Part shown: piece by piece, positions 12,247 through 22,899 of the stretch
Layout of the letters: each line of letters opens with the position of its first letter
How positions within the stretch are numbered: the first letter of the stretch is position 1
Origin: Macrobrachium rosenbergii
Taxonomy: Eukaryota; Arthropoda; Malacostraca; Decapoda; Palaemonidae
Length of the DNA stretch: 64,000 nt
NCBI RefSeq assembly: GCF_040412425.1
Contig: NC_089781.1
Span: 50,792,727 to 50,856,726 of the forward strand
Direction of reading: 5' to 3'
The notes under the pieces: model-generated
Told to the model about the DNA's origin: nothing
What the model saw: only the letters and a program-made list of their open reading frames with translations
Databases searched by the model: none
Translations under genes and position numbers: made by a program

Positions 12247-12956
12247 ATGGGTTCACCAAAGGAAAACATTGAGGCGGAGGCAATTTGTTTCTTAGCCGAT
12301 GAGGATTGGGAAAGAAAGGGATGATTTGTGGTTCTTTGCAGACTTCTTTATTTTAAATCTCGCCACTGAGATCAGGAAGGGTCCTTTGTTATGGGAGGTA
12401 GATATGGCTGTTAAAGCGGATAAAGAATCTATTTTGGAAGTTAGTCATGGTGAAGAAATCCCTTGTAGTGGCAAAAAACAGGACAATGTTAGTCGGGAAC
12501 CAGCTGAAAAAGCAGACTTAAGTTAGACATCTTGAAGTACGAAGTAAAATAAAAGATTTGGAATTTAAATCTCTGCAACTGCAAGGAGAGGAGACAGCTA
12601 AGGATAGACAACATGAGAATGAGTTATTAGAGCTTCAGATAAAGTTGAGTAATGATAATAGTAATAATAAAAATAACAATTTTAATTTGACGACTGCAAT
12701 AAAGTTACTGCAGTTCCCTGCTTTAACTAAGAGGATGTGCCTGAATCTTTCACAGCTTTTGAACATATCACTATTAAACCCTCGTGGCCTCAAGATATGT
12801 GGACAACTTTAGTTCAATGCAAATTGAAAGATGGGTTCAACGGGTATACAAGGTATACAATACTCTTAGCGATGAACTTTCTACTGATTATGATACTGTT
12901 AAATCCATTATATTTAAAGCCTATGATCTCGTCCTAGAGGCATATCAGCAAAAATA
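12247..12956 (+). pseudogene. Ty3/gypsy gag, first part (interrupted by DIRS element A)
   Basis: The ATG at 12247 opens a frame that soon breaks; the rest is spread over frames. A charged coiled-coil-like region (EFKSLQLQGEETAKDRQHEN and on, 12558-12650) is followed by Asn-rich low complexity. Then come the core gag words PESFTAFEHI, WPQDMWTTLVQCKLK and VYNTLSDELSTDYDTVKSI with YDLVLEAYQQK (about 12735-12955). These match the capsid-like region of animal gypsy gags, where a 'WP..MW..L' and 'Y..LS.E...DY..VK..I..AYELVPEAY' pattern is conserved. The frame is cut at about 12956 by the end of DIRS element A and resumes at 19399. Confidence 0.78.
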
Positions 12957-13143
12957 TGATATTTTAATGATAAAATAAGGTTTGTTCATACTTACCTGGC
13001 AGATATATATATAGCTGTATTCTCCGAAGGTCCGACAGAATTTCAAATTTCGCGCACACGCAGTGGCCGGTCAGGTGGTTAGTACCCATTCCGCCGCTGG
13101 GAGGCGGTATCAGGAACCATTCCCATTTTCCATTCAGATTTTC
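12957..13143. repeat. 3' inverted terminal repeat of DIRS element A
   Basis: Begins ATGATATTTTAATGATAAAA and runs through CTTACCTGGCAGATATATAT to the GGAGGCGG block and CCATTTTCCATTCAGATTTT. It is the inverse complement of 19215-19398 except for the outer ~35 bases, which differ between the two ends, as is usual for DIRS elements. Confidence 0.85.
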
Positions 13144-13184
13144 ATAGTGCCGTTGTCTCCTGAGGGGAGGAGGGTGGGCACTAC

Positions 13185-13290
13185 ACGAATATATATCTGC
13201 CAGGTAAGTATGAACAAACCTTATTTTATCATTAAAATATCATTTTGTTCATGAAACTTACCTGTCAGATATATATATAACTGAATCGCA
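13185..13290. repeat. Internal complementary region of DIRS element A
   Basis: TATATCTGCCAGGTAAGTAT, GAACAAACCTTATTTTATCA and TTAAAATATCAT are the inverse complement of the 3' tip. They are followed directly by TTTTGTTCATGAAACTTACC, which matches the opposite tip. The segment therefore looks like the two element ends joined. In DIRS elements this region templates completion of the ends of the circular intermediate. Confidence 0.8.
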
Positions 13291-13744
13291 CCATTGGAGG
13301 TGGGCAGAGACAGCATAGGATTGAGAAACAAAACAATGTAGATGATTACACATCTTGGTTCCTTACCTTTTTAGCATAGCTGACTTCGTGATTACTGTCA
13401 CCCAAGTCTGCGTCTGCTTTACTGGAGTTTCCAACGAGGTAGAGACCTATATGGTTGGAGAGTTCCAGATGATCTGTCAACGGGACGTGACCACTATGTG
13501 CCCAGATCATAGCCCTCAAGAAGGAAGCAAAGAGACAAAAATAACCACCTGACCTACCAAACATCGTGACTAGTTAAAAACTAAGGAAAGGGAAGACTGC
13601 CCCCACAGTCTACCCACAACCATAAAAACACAACCAAAAATTTTTAAAAACTATTCCTAACCATACATTAAAGGATAGGATGGGTACTGCCTCCTTCTCC
13701 CAAGATCACACCAGCCGAAACGTAAGGTCCCAATGAACAGCAAG

Positions 13745-14570
13745 ACTCATACACTGTTCTTACGTCCTTTAGGTAATGAGAGGCGAACACAGAATGACTT
13801 CTCCAAAGGTGGCATTCATAATATCGTTCAGAGCCATGTTCTTTTGAAAGGCTACTGACGTTGCAACAGCCCGAACCTCATGCGCTTTAACTTTCAAAAG
13901 TTCGAAGTCACTCTCCTGACAACTTTTATGCGCTTCTTGAATGGTGGACTCAAGAAGAAAGCCAGCGCATTCTTTGACATGGGGACGTCAGGTCTTCTCA
14001 CCGAGCACCATAACCTATCTGCAAGACCTCTTGACTCTTTAGTCTTGTCCAAGTAGAACTTTAGAGCCCGAACAGGGCATAGCAGTCTTTCTGGTTCCTG
14101 ACCCAGAATACCGCCAAACCTTTTCAATTCAAAGGACTTGGGCCAGGGGTGAGACGGGTTCTCATTCTTGGCAAGAAAAGACGGTTGAAGAGAACACACT
14201 GCATCGTCTCCTTTAAAACCAATTGACTTAGATATTGCATGAATCTCACTGATTCTCTTTGCAGTAGCGAGCCACTAAAAATAAAGTCTTCTTTGTTAAG
14301 TCCCTCAAAGAAGCAGCATGAAGGGGTTCAAAGGGCTTTGCATCAGGAACTTAAGAACTACGTCCAAATTCCAAGATGGAACCAAAAACTGATGCACCTT
14401 AGTCGTCTCGAACGACCTAATGAGGTCATGGAGGTCCGTATTGTTGGCGATATCTAATCCTCTGTGTCGAAAGACCGCCGACAACATACTCTTATATCCC
14501 TTAATAGTAGAGACTGCCAGCTTCGGAACTTCCCTAAGAAAAAGAAGGAAGTCTGCAATCTGGCTCACAG
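13745..14570 (-). pseudogene. Tyrosine recombinase of DIRS element A
   Basis: From 14568 on the minus strand an N-terminal core-binding-like segment (ADFLLFLREVPKLAVSTIKG, then MLSAVFRHRGL) is followed by the catalytic part. LLCPVRALKFYLDKT is at about 14080-14035. The HxxR box KAHEVRAVATSVAFQKN is at about 13885-13835. The nucleophile block SVFASHYLKDV is at about 13770-13745, with Tyr in SHYL. The first Arg region lies in a decayed stretch near 14250-14300. At least three frameshifts separate these blocks. YRs of this type insert the circular DNA copy without target duplication. Confidence 0.82.
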
Positions 14571-14910
14571 TGGTCGAGGAAGAGGAAATCCCTCTGCGAG
14601 TACACCACTGTCGAAATCGCCCACTTCGATTGATAAACTGCGATCGAGGATGTTCTCCTGGCTCTCGCGATCGCTCTTGCCACCTGCTTCAAAAACCTCT
14701 CGCTCTCGCCAGCATTTCGATAGTCTGAACGCAGTCAGACCGAGAGCGGAGAGGTTTTGATGGTATCGTTCGAAGTCATGCTGTCTGAGTAGATCTGGAC
14801 GAAGAGGTAACACCCTTGGAAAGTCTACCAGCAGCGACATTACCTCCGGGAACCACTCCTTGTAAGGCCAATACGGAGCGATCAGAGTCATCTCGTATCT
14901 TGCTGCGACG

Positions 14911-15261
14911 CTAACTTCCTGACCACTTCTCCCAGGATCTTGAAGGGGAGGGAAAGCGTAAAAGGTCCAGACGAGACCAGTCCCAAAGAAGGGCGTCTAT
15001 TGACACTGCTCCTGGATCCAGGACAGGAGAGCAGTAAAGCGGAAGCCTGTTGTTCTTTGACGTTGCAAACAGGTCTACTAAGGGACGACCCATAAACCCC
15101 ACAGTTTTTGGCACACCTCCTGGTTCAGAGTCCACTCTGTCGGGGAGCAGTTGATGACGACGACTTAGCAGGTCCGCTCTCACGTTCTGAACGCCTGCTA
15201 CAAACCTCGTCAGGATAAGTAACGTTCCTGGAACTCGCCCACAACAGGATCTCTTTCGCAA
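14911..15261 (-). pseudogene. DLFA / methyltransferase-like region of DIRS element A
   Basis: A 116-residue frame contains VQNVRADLLSRRHQ (end of RNase H), then VDLFATSKNNRLPLYCSPVL, DPGAVSIDALLWDW and an FPSPS stretch. The VDLFA...LP.Y.S...DP.A...DA...W pattern is present in all DIRS copies here. It lies where a DAM-like methyltransferase domain is annotated in DIRS1-like elements, but I see no complete catalytic motif. Confidence 0.6.
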
Positions 15262-16420
15262 GAAACGAACAGGAAGCGAGAATGAGTGCCTCCCTGTTTT
15301 TCAGGTAAGATAGAGCAGTGGTATTGTCCGCGTTCACCTGGACTGTGCGACCGGACACTTGATCTTGGAAGAATCGAAGGGCCAGAAAAATCGCCCCTAA
15401 TTCCTTCATATTGATATGCCAGGCCACCTGTTCCCCTCTCCAGATGCCTGACACTTCTCTCTTCCCAGTGTTGCTCCCCCACCCGACATTGACGCGTCGG
15501 AGAACAACACTAGGTCGGGGTTCGGAAGGCTGAGAGACACGCCCTCTGAAAGCCTCGAGGGATCCAACCACCACCTGAGATGCTCCTTCACTCGAGGAAA
15601 GTTTGAGAGACAACTCGAGATTTTCCTTGTCTTCCAGTTGTCTTGCAGGAAGAACTGAAGAGGCCTGAGATGTAGTCTCCCTAGGAAAACAAACTTTTCC
15701 AGTGAGGAAATGGTCCCCAGCAGACTCATCCACTCCCTCACCGAACATGTTTCTTTCCCTAGGAAGGCCAGGACTTTCGCAGCACAGCTGTTGGCGTTCG
15801 GGGACGGAAAAGCCCGAAAAGCCACTGAGTCCATCTGAATCCCCAGATACACGATGGACTGCGTTGGGGTCAGGTGTGACTTTTTCGAAGTTGACCAGCA
15901 GGCCGAAGTTCTTTCGTCAGGTTTAAAGTTGCTTGAAGATCCTCCAGACACCTCTCCTCGATGACGCTTTCGAATCAGCCAGTCGTCCAAGTAGAGCGAC
16001 ACACGCACGCCTGCCAGATGCAGCCACCTTGCTACATTCCTCATGATGACGGTGAAAATCATGGGAGCTGTGGACAGGCCAAAGCAAAGAGCTCTGAATT
16101 GATACACCTTTCCCCTCAAGACGAACCTCAGGAACTTCCTTGACTGAGGATGTATCGGCACGTGGAAGTACGCTGGCGTCCTTGAAGGTCGAGGGATACC
16201 ATCCAATCCCCAGGTCTTAAGGCTCCTAGAACAGACTGAGCCGTTTCCATCTTGAAAGTTTCTTTCACGAGAAAGCGGTTCAGGCTGCTGACATCCAGCA
16301 CAGGTCTCCAACTTCCCTACTGCTTTGGGACCAGGAACAGCCTGTTGTAGAAGCCCGGGAATTCAGGTCTAAGACCTGTTCTATTGCTCTCTTGACGAGC
16401 ATTTGCCGCAGCAGGTCATA
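15125..16420 (-). pseudogene. Reverse transcriptase and RNase H of DIRS element A
   Basis: The 301-residue frame 16311-15406 holds RT palm blocks. AYFHVPIHPQSRKFLRFVLR (residues 47-66; the first catalytic Asp that should precede AYFHV is lost, with TP in its place) is followed by YQFRALCFGLSTAPMIF (70-86) and the catalytic box SLYLDDWLI (105-113). The RNase H Asp block LVLFSDASMSGGGATLG closes the frame. RNase H continues in the overlapping frame 15748-15125: WHINMKELGAIFLALRF (catalytic Glu) and VQVNADNTTALSYLKN (catalytic Asp). So the RNase H residues are intact but split by a frameshift at about 15480. Upstream, 16420-16320 is a decayed RT N-terminus. Confidence 0.88.
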
Positions 16421-16479
16421 CAGGATCTCTTGTTTTTCCTGGACCGTCATTGATTGAGAGAGAGGTCCAAGGGCGAAAG

Positions 16480-18760
16480 GCTTAAGGGAGGGGAGAAAGG
16501 AAAGGGATCTTGTATCCTTTCTCTAAAACCGAAAGGGACCAACTGTCTGCCCCTCTCACTTTCCAGACTTGAAAACGAAGAAGCCTGGCACCCACCGGTA
16601 TCTGGAGAGAATCACATCACTTCTTGCCCCTACTCTCTAGCAAGGGCTTTACCTCTCGAGAGGTTCTTTCCTCGAGAAGAAGGCTTTGAGGATGCTCCGG
16701 CACGAAAAGGGCTTCTTCATCTTGGGAGAAAGTTGACGGTTTGACGTCGCCGAGGTCACAGGAACCAGGGCGCCGATGACTGAGCCAACAGGTCCTGTGG
16801 TCTTCTCTTGCAAGCTTGCAGCGATGTCCTTTACCATCGACGAGGGAAAAGATGATTGGAAAGGGAGCAAACAACAGTTCTCCTTTCTGTGCCAAGGAGA
16901 CGGACTTCGAGCGAAACCCGCAGAATAGAGACCTCTTCTTGAGCACTCCAGTCGCAAAGTCGCGAGGCCAATTCGTCAGAACCATCTCGGACCGCCTTGT
17001 CCATGCAAGACAAGAGCGCTCAAAAGGTCCGACAAGGAGATCGAGTCCTGACCAGACTTAATGTCCAAAGCTCCAAGACACCAGTCAAGGAAGTTGAAAA
17101 CTTCTAACGTCTTGAAAAGGCCCTTCAAAAGATGGTCCATCTCCGTAAGAGTCCAGGGAATCTTGGCCGTCGACAGATGAGCCCTCCTACTCGAATCAAC
17201 GAGCGAGGCGAAGTCTCCCTTAGATGAGGAAGGAAGACGTAAGCCTAAGTCTTCTCGGTCTCATACCACATCGCCGCTTTTCCCGAGAGTCTTGAAGGGG
17301 GAAGGGCGAAAGAAGACTTTCCTTGAGCTGCGGGAGTCCATCCACAAATGGACTTTCTTGAAGGCCCGCTTAGTGTGAAAGCGATTTAGTCATCTTCAGA
17401 AATCCCGGAGCTTTCTAGACTTAGAAGAAGTCAGTTGAGAAGGAGGGAGAGGAACTGCCGGCAGAAACTTGTCAGGAAACAATTCCTTCAACAGCTTGAC
17501 GAGAATCTGGTAGTCGGCGGAGGACTGATCCTTCAACTCATCTTCAGACTCCGAGACCTGAGTCTATCTCCAACATCGGGCGGGGAAGAGCAGAGAGAAG
17601 TTGGAGAGGAAACACGCCGCAGGGACCTCTGCTTGGAAGAGGAACTGGCGTGCAAAGCAGCTGGAGAACCAGGAACCACACGAGCCGACAGCAACGGCAG
17701 GTGGAGCGTCTTGAAGGGAGTCAAAAACGTCCATCGGGCGTCACGTCTGGCAGCATGACGAAGCTTCTTGAGCGTCCAGCATCTGGCGCTGGCAGCGTCT
17801 GGCGCAGAGCAACGTCTGGCGCCATGAAGCGTCAGGAGCCTGGCGTCATCAACAAAATGGTGAACATGACGTCTAGAACGCGAGAAGGGGGGAGGACGTC
17901 CTGGGGTGGCGTCAAGGCGATCCTCCCCAACACCCTCTGGGGACGAGTCTAGGGTTCCTTCCCACGACACGAGCGGGCGAAGCAGGCGAAGGTGAAGAAC
18001 GAGGAGCAGGAGAAGGAGACCGCCTAGATCTCTTCACTGGAAGTCTAACATCCTTCCGACGAGGACGGGACCTGGACTCTCTCTCTGCAATGAATGAGGA
18101 GAGTTGCTGCTGCATGGAGGCAATAAGGGTCCTCGTTGGTGACGCCTCTCTCTCTGGAGAATCACGGAACCTAGAGGCAGAAGGACGAGGGGCGTCCTAA
18201 TCCTCTTCTCTTGAGGAGGGAGAGCTCTTGGCGCTCAAAACGTCTTCTTGGGATGGCGTCCTGTACTTCTTTGCGGGGGAAAACGCATCCACAAACTCTG
18301 GCGAGGAGCACAGAGTAGGAGAGAGAGGACGTGAAGCGTCCTCCTCCCTAAAGCTTCTCTTAAGAGGGCGAGAGTCTATCTGACGGTTCCAACCCCTGCG
18401 TGGGGAGGGCGTGTCAGAAGACGAGAAGCAGTCCTTCAGGACCCGAACACGAGATCGGCGCCTGGGCAGCCTGGGAAACGTCTTCAGGACCTGCCGAAGG
18501 GACGCCAGACTGGTGGGGGTTCCCCGTCACCCTCCTTCGGCTTTCGACATGCTCTCTCCCTGAGTCCTGGGGTCCAGCAGAGGTCCAGGCCTAGAGGCAT
18601 GATGGGGCGGTCTGACGCCCCCTCCACTGCACTGGGGCACTAGTCACTTCACAACACTGTTCTTGGAGAGCTGACACTTTAGATTCTAATGCACGAATCG
18701 ATTCCATCATAGCGGAAAGCATATTAGTCTCCACTGGCACGATCTCAGGGGCTGGAGACA
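16480..18760 (-). pseudogene. Decayed gag body of DIRS element A
   Basis: Gag coding DNA is broken into many frames. The segment MDKAVRDGSDELASRL near 17000-16960 has a clear counterpart in element C (MDKAVRDGADELASHF at 42316), as do the following KKRxLxC and SVS.xQ.xELL blocks. Around 17700-17880 the DNA is a low-complexity series of GGCGTC / GTCTGGCGC words coding for Asp/Ala-rich sequence, also echoed in C (41500-41610, GGGCGCTC words). It most likely encoded the nucleocapsid-like portion. Confidence 0.6.
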
Positions 18761-18771
18761 AAACCACAGGG

Positions 18772-19062
18772 TTAGGTTCTAAAGGTACAGGGAGTTAGGG
18801 CCGACATCAACACTTCAAGAGAAGCACTCCTGGAGGAAGACCTCCTCAGTCGATCACGCTCCAACTTCCTCACATATTTATCATACGCTCTCCATTCATT
18901 TTCAGACAAAGAAGCACATTCATCACACCTATCATTCAACATGCATATATGCTTCCTACAGTTAGAACATACAGTGTGAGGGTCAACCGCAGCTTTCGGC
19001 AACCTCACCTTACATTCAGACATCACACACGCACGGTAACTAGCAGAGCTAGACCCAGACAT
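18772..19062 (-). CDS. Gag-like ORF start with Cys-rich knuckle, DIRS element A
   Basis: Starts at ATG 19062 with MSGSSSASYRACVMSECKVR. A compact Cys cluster follows: C-x2-C-x4-C-x5-C-x2-C (HTVCSNCRKHICMLNDRC then DEC). Then comes a helix, LSENEWRAYDKYVRKLERDR. The same start and cluster occur in element C at 40093, so this is the true first ORF of family F1. The knuckle probably binds nucleic acid or zinc; this is inferred from spacing. After about residue 80 the frame departs from C, so the full gag is disrupted. Confidence 0.72.
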   Translation of the reverse strand: MSGSSSASYRACVMSECKVRLPKAAVDPHTVCSNCRKHICMLNDRCDECASLSENEWRAYDKYVRKLERDRLRRSSSRSASLEVLMSALTPCTFRT

Positions 19063-19214
19063 AATGATAATCTAAAGCAAAACCAAAGAAAAGTCAAAAA
19101 AGCGTATGCCGATCTACGATCCAAAGTCAAAATACCAAAAGACAATGAGATACTCAGTAGAAAAAGCAAATCCTATGACGGAGGTGCAGACAACAGTTGT
19201 TGACAACACCGGCG

Positions 19215-19398
19215 ACAGAGAAAATCTGAATGGAAAATGGGAATGGTTCTGATACCCGCCTCCCAGCGGCGGGGAATGGGTACTAACCACCTGACCGGCC
19301 ACTGCGTGTGCCTTGAGGAAATTTGAAATTCTGTCGGACCTTCGGAGAATACAGCTATATATATATCTGACAGGTAAGTTTCATGAACAAAGTAATTT
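19215..19398. repeat. 5' inverted terminal repeat of DIRS element A
   Basis: Inverse complement of 12957-13143. It contains AGAAAATCTGAATGGAAAAT, the CCGCCTCCCAGCGGCGG hairpin, ACAGCTATATATATATCTGA and CAGGTAAGTTTCATGAACAA at the tip. The ORF1 start lies about 150 bp inside. Confidence 0.85.
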
Positions 19399-19750
19399 CA
19401 GGATAAAAATTTGGACCAAATCTGCTTACTATTCTGCAATGCTTGTTATTTTTTTGAAACATTTTTAAGTGTTATGATAATTTTGATAATTAAGGAGTCA
19501 TTATTACTGGTTGAAGAGTTTAAGAAATGGTGTCTAAAGAGCTTAAAATACACCTTGAAGAGCTCAAAATAGATTCTCTTCAAGAAGTAGCAATTGTGGC
19601 TGACGAATATTCACTGGCTCATCATCAGGAATCCATGAAGAGGGAGATCAATTTTGGCAAGGAAGGTTTCCCCTGGACAATTGGAGAAAAATTAATAAGA
19701 CAAAGGCAACAAGCTTTGTGGCTAAAGATGAATATAACTACACTGGTGTA
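19399..19750 (+). pseudogene. Ty3/gypsy gag, second part
   Basis: Directly after DIRS element A the gypsy gag continues. A decayed stretch is followed at about 19505 by VEEFKKW and, in the frame 19527-19751, ELKIHLEELKIDSLQEVAIV then ADEYSLAHH and FGKEGFPWT. The 'L..EL..HLEE...DSLQEVAI.ADEY.L.H' block is typical of the end of animal gypsy gag/capsid. Together with 12247-12956 it shows that A split one gag gene. Confidence 0.75.
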
Positions 19751-20329
19751 GATAGTAAGGTCAGTACTTTGCCTATTCCTGGAATGGACTTGATTTTTGC
19801 TATTGATTTGTTGTTGAAAAAACATCAAATTATTTGCCAAAATATAAAATTGACTTGATTCTTTGCTAATGATTTTGTTTTGACAATAGCTAACAAAATT
19901 ATTTCCCAGTTTTGTCTTTGATGGAACATGGTAACGATGATGGCTCTTTGCCAGAATTTGATGATCTGATATCCACTGTCACTCGTTCTTATAGGTTGTG
20001 ACTTAGACCTGGATTTATACTTACAAAGTGTAAATAGCAACAGGTGATTGACATGGTGACTAGTAGTAATAAAGTAGTATAATTTAGATATGGGCTATAA
20101 ATTTAAAGAGCTTAAAGGAATCACAAGCCCAATCAAATTAACTGGATTTGTTAACGATGTGACTACTTAAACTATACTTTATTTACAAACAATTTCTCAA
20201 AATCCTGTTTTTTGTTAAAAGGGATGGCCATCTCTCTGGGATCATTAAACAGTAAGCTCCTGCTAAATAACTAGAATCAGCTAATTAGTTCGATAAGTAT
20301 TGGAAAAAAAACACTATGGTTTTACATGA

Positions 20330-21260
20330 GATTAACCTACCAGCATTCCAGTGTTCGAAAGATGTTTCAGAAATTAATCGAACATTTCTTTGGCCTGAAA
20401 TGACGCAAACAGTAAAAAGATCATTACATCCTCTCTTGTAACAAATGCTAAACCCTGGGGTAAACCTCCAAAAGGTACCTAAAGCTCCTTTACTTTGATT
20501 CCTGCTGTTGGGAACCCTACCAGTATGGTAGATGTGGTTGGTCCATTACTAATTAGACAAGTTTATATTTTGTCCATAATGGACCCAAAAAAGGTTCCAA
20601 AATAAATAAAAATTATGGAATAATTGCTAGTAATTAAGCCATGTTAGAGGCATTAATTGTATTTTCACTAAGTTTGGTTTTCTAGAATAATGTAGATTGT
20701 GGCACAAAATTTAATACTAGAAACTAAAGGAAGATGGAAGAGCTACAATGGTTAAACATACAACCTCAACTCCCTATCATCCTAAGTCAAGGCCAGGTGG
20801 AGAGGTTCCACCAGAATTACTAAGTGTGTTTTGAAGAAATTCTGTTTTAAACGGGTAGTGAGTAACATAAAATGCCCTATGCATTATTTGCTATTAATCT
20901 GTTCCAAATGGCTTCTCTCCTCTCAATTTAGTCCTTGGTTAAGTGTGAGGTGCTCTTGATGTATCAGGGGAGCACAGGGAAGTTAAACTAGAGATTAATG
21001 TACTAGACTAGATTTAAATTTACAAGCTAAACTTCAAAATGCTTGGTCTTTTTGCTCAAGAAACCTTTGGCAAAAGAACAAGCTGTTATTAAATTGCCTT
21101 AATTACTATTATACCAAACCAGTCCTCAGAGATTTTTCACTAGGTGAAAGGGTTCTGGTTTTAGTTCCTGTGCCTGGGAATCCTCTCAAGCTCAGGGCCG
21201 TGGAGAATTTTAAAGAAAATAAGTGAAGTAAATTATTTAGTTGAGACTCCTGGATGTAGG
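20330..21260 (+). pseudogene. Ty3/gypsy integrase remnant
   Basis: A heavily mutated pol tail. A TFLWPEMTQTVKRS word (20380-20420) matches the integrase zinc-finger-to-core 'FFWPGM...VK' block. It is followed by words recalling 'PKAPL' (20480), 'GPLL' and 'IMDP' (20550-20590), 'STPYHPKSRPGGEVPP' (about 20765-20815, the 'AYHPQSQG..ER' block) and 'NGFSPLNLVLG' (about 20905-20940). Stops are frequent. RT and RNase H between 19750 and 20330 are essentially unrecognisable or deleted. Confidence 0.6.
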
Positions 21261-21744
21261 AGGAAGTCAAAACATTGCCATATAAATATGTTAAAACATT
21301 ATGTTATTAGAAATAGTGCGTACAATGAGAACCAATTTCTTTAGTTGACAATGTAATGAAAGTAAAAGAAAAATTTATTCATTGGGCCCAATATTTATTT
21401 TATCAAATAATTTGAATCCTTAATTACGTTTTCTTTCGTTTTCACATCTGGCCAGATTGAAGACGGGGCTTGATGGTTAATTGTTCAATATAAAGACCTT
21501 TTCTGTAGAGACTATTTTTTATAATATGATTAGATGTTAGGAACACAACCTGTGAAACAATATAGTTAAACCAATAATATATAGTTAAAGTAAATTAACG
21601 ATTAAATGAAAATATTAGACCATAGTTTGTGACTCTTAGCACTAGTCCATGGAGTTCTCCTGGTTCTTGAAAAGTGGTGACGTCAAAATGATTACGTTTT
21701 GATTATCGAAAAGGTTGAGTTACTAAAGCAGGTTCCTATCCTTT

Positions 21745-21890
21745 GCCAAGGTGGATTATTATTTTTATAAAAAATAGTATTACCAGACCATTGAGCTGAT
21801 TCAGCTCTCATAGAGCCTCATATGGATTTTAAATGAAATGGGGTCCTAGGCCTAAGCCACTGCTAAGCACTGGGACTAAATGATGAATTA
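21745..21890 (+). repeat. SINE-like fragment (tentative)
   Basis: The words ACCATTGAGCTGATTCAGCT and GGGGTCCTAGGCCTAAGCCA then AAGCACTGGGACT recall dispersed short repeats I associate with crustacean genomes. I cannot align it formally. It could be unrelated unique DNA. Confidence 0.3.
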
Positions 21891-22479
21891 ATAATGAAAT
21901 TTTTAAAATATGCAAAAAGTCATAGCTTACACACTAAACACATGCACACATTAAATACATTTATCAAGTTTAACCCTAAATTAAACAGAATTTGGATTTT
22001 TTTATATATTAGTTGCCCTTAAATGGATTGTGTATTTTTATAAATAGGTGTTTTTATATTTTTATCAATTAATTTACATTTCCTCATGAATTAAAACTGA
22101 TTTAATTGAAAATGTTGCAGACTCTGATAGAACTGGACCAACTGATCCACTTCAAAAGTTGATAACCGATGCTGGTTATATTTTGGGCATTTTCTAACAC
22201 GTTTAACTGTTATTATGTTTTGCAAGAGCATTGGGAGCTGGTTCATACTGGGCTGCTCATTAAGTGTCCATGTGTCACACAGTATGGCCTATTCAGAGAA
22301 ATGTTACAATCTACTTCTCATGTCTCCCTCTTTGGTATGATGAACTCCATTTTTAACTCCAGTTTTATTTGCTTCAACTTATTATTTTCAGGTTCTTCAT
22401 TCCTCTTTTATTTTGCCATTTGTTATTCTGCCTACTTTTATGTGTGTTATATAAATATTAACTGGGATATTTATATGAG

Positions 22480-22830
22480 ATCGTGTCATCTGGGCTATTT
22501 CTTTGCCTGCTTTATCAGCCTCTTCATTTCCTTTGACCCCTACATAGGAAGGGATCCAACATATTTCTATATGTTTCCCATTATTATATCATTTATGGAG
22601 TAATAACTTTATCTGTACAATGTTATTTTTTGGTTTGTAACTCTGAATGGCTTCAATGGCGCTCCTAGAGTCGCTAAAAATCACAAAATTATTACATGAG
22701 GTTTCTCTAATTATTTTTATGGCTGATGCTACTGCACATAACTCACCTGTAAATCCCAAGGCATTATCAGGTCGAGAGAACTGATAGATTTTGTCTTGGG
22801 ATACTGCAGCATATCCCACTCCATACTCGA
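22480..22830 (-). pseudogene. LINE RNase H domain
   Basis: Minus-strand words: GYAAVSQDKIYQFSRPDNAL, then GELCAVASAIKIIRET (catalytic Glu block), then VIFSDSRSAIEAIQSY (Asp block). Next, in another frame at about 22560-22500, is WIPSYVGVKGNEEADKAGKE, the conserved final block. The 76-residue frame 22819-22589 covers the first half; a frameshift separates the last block. Confidence 0.85.
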
Positions 22831-22899
22831 TTTAGATCCACCTGTATATAGTGCATAATGTGGACCTTTTCAGTTTATATGCTCTATTGTATATTGTCT

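Larger units (their letters stand above)
12957..19398 (-). mobile_element. DIRS-like retrotransposon A (family F1), minus strand
   Basis: About 6.4 kb, flanked by inverted terminal repeats of ~180 bp (12957-13143 and 19215-19398). Both contain ACCTGNCAGATATATATATA, GGCGGAATGGGTACTAACCA-type words and a GGGAGGCGG hairpin. On the minus strand it encodes gag-like protein, RT, RNase H, a DLFA region and YR, in the order known for DIRS1-like elements. An internal complementary region lies at 13185-13290. It inserted into a gypsy gag, and the outer sequences rejoin with no visible target-site duplication, as known for YR elements. Frameshifts run through all ORFs. Confidence 0.92.

Noticed and set aside
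13020..13143. DIRS terminal hairpins (CCGCCTCCCAGCGGCGG) as independent MITEs
   Set aside because: They occur only as the ends of full DIRS elements A and C, so they are terminal repeats of those elements.
19750..20330. Gypsy protease and RT expected between gag and integrase
   Set aside because: I could not find a convincing active-site block in any plus frame, so no call is made for this interval.
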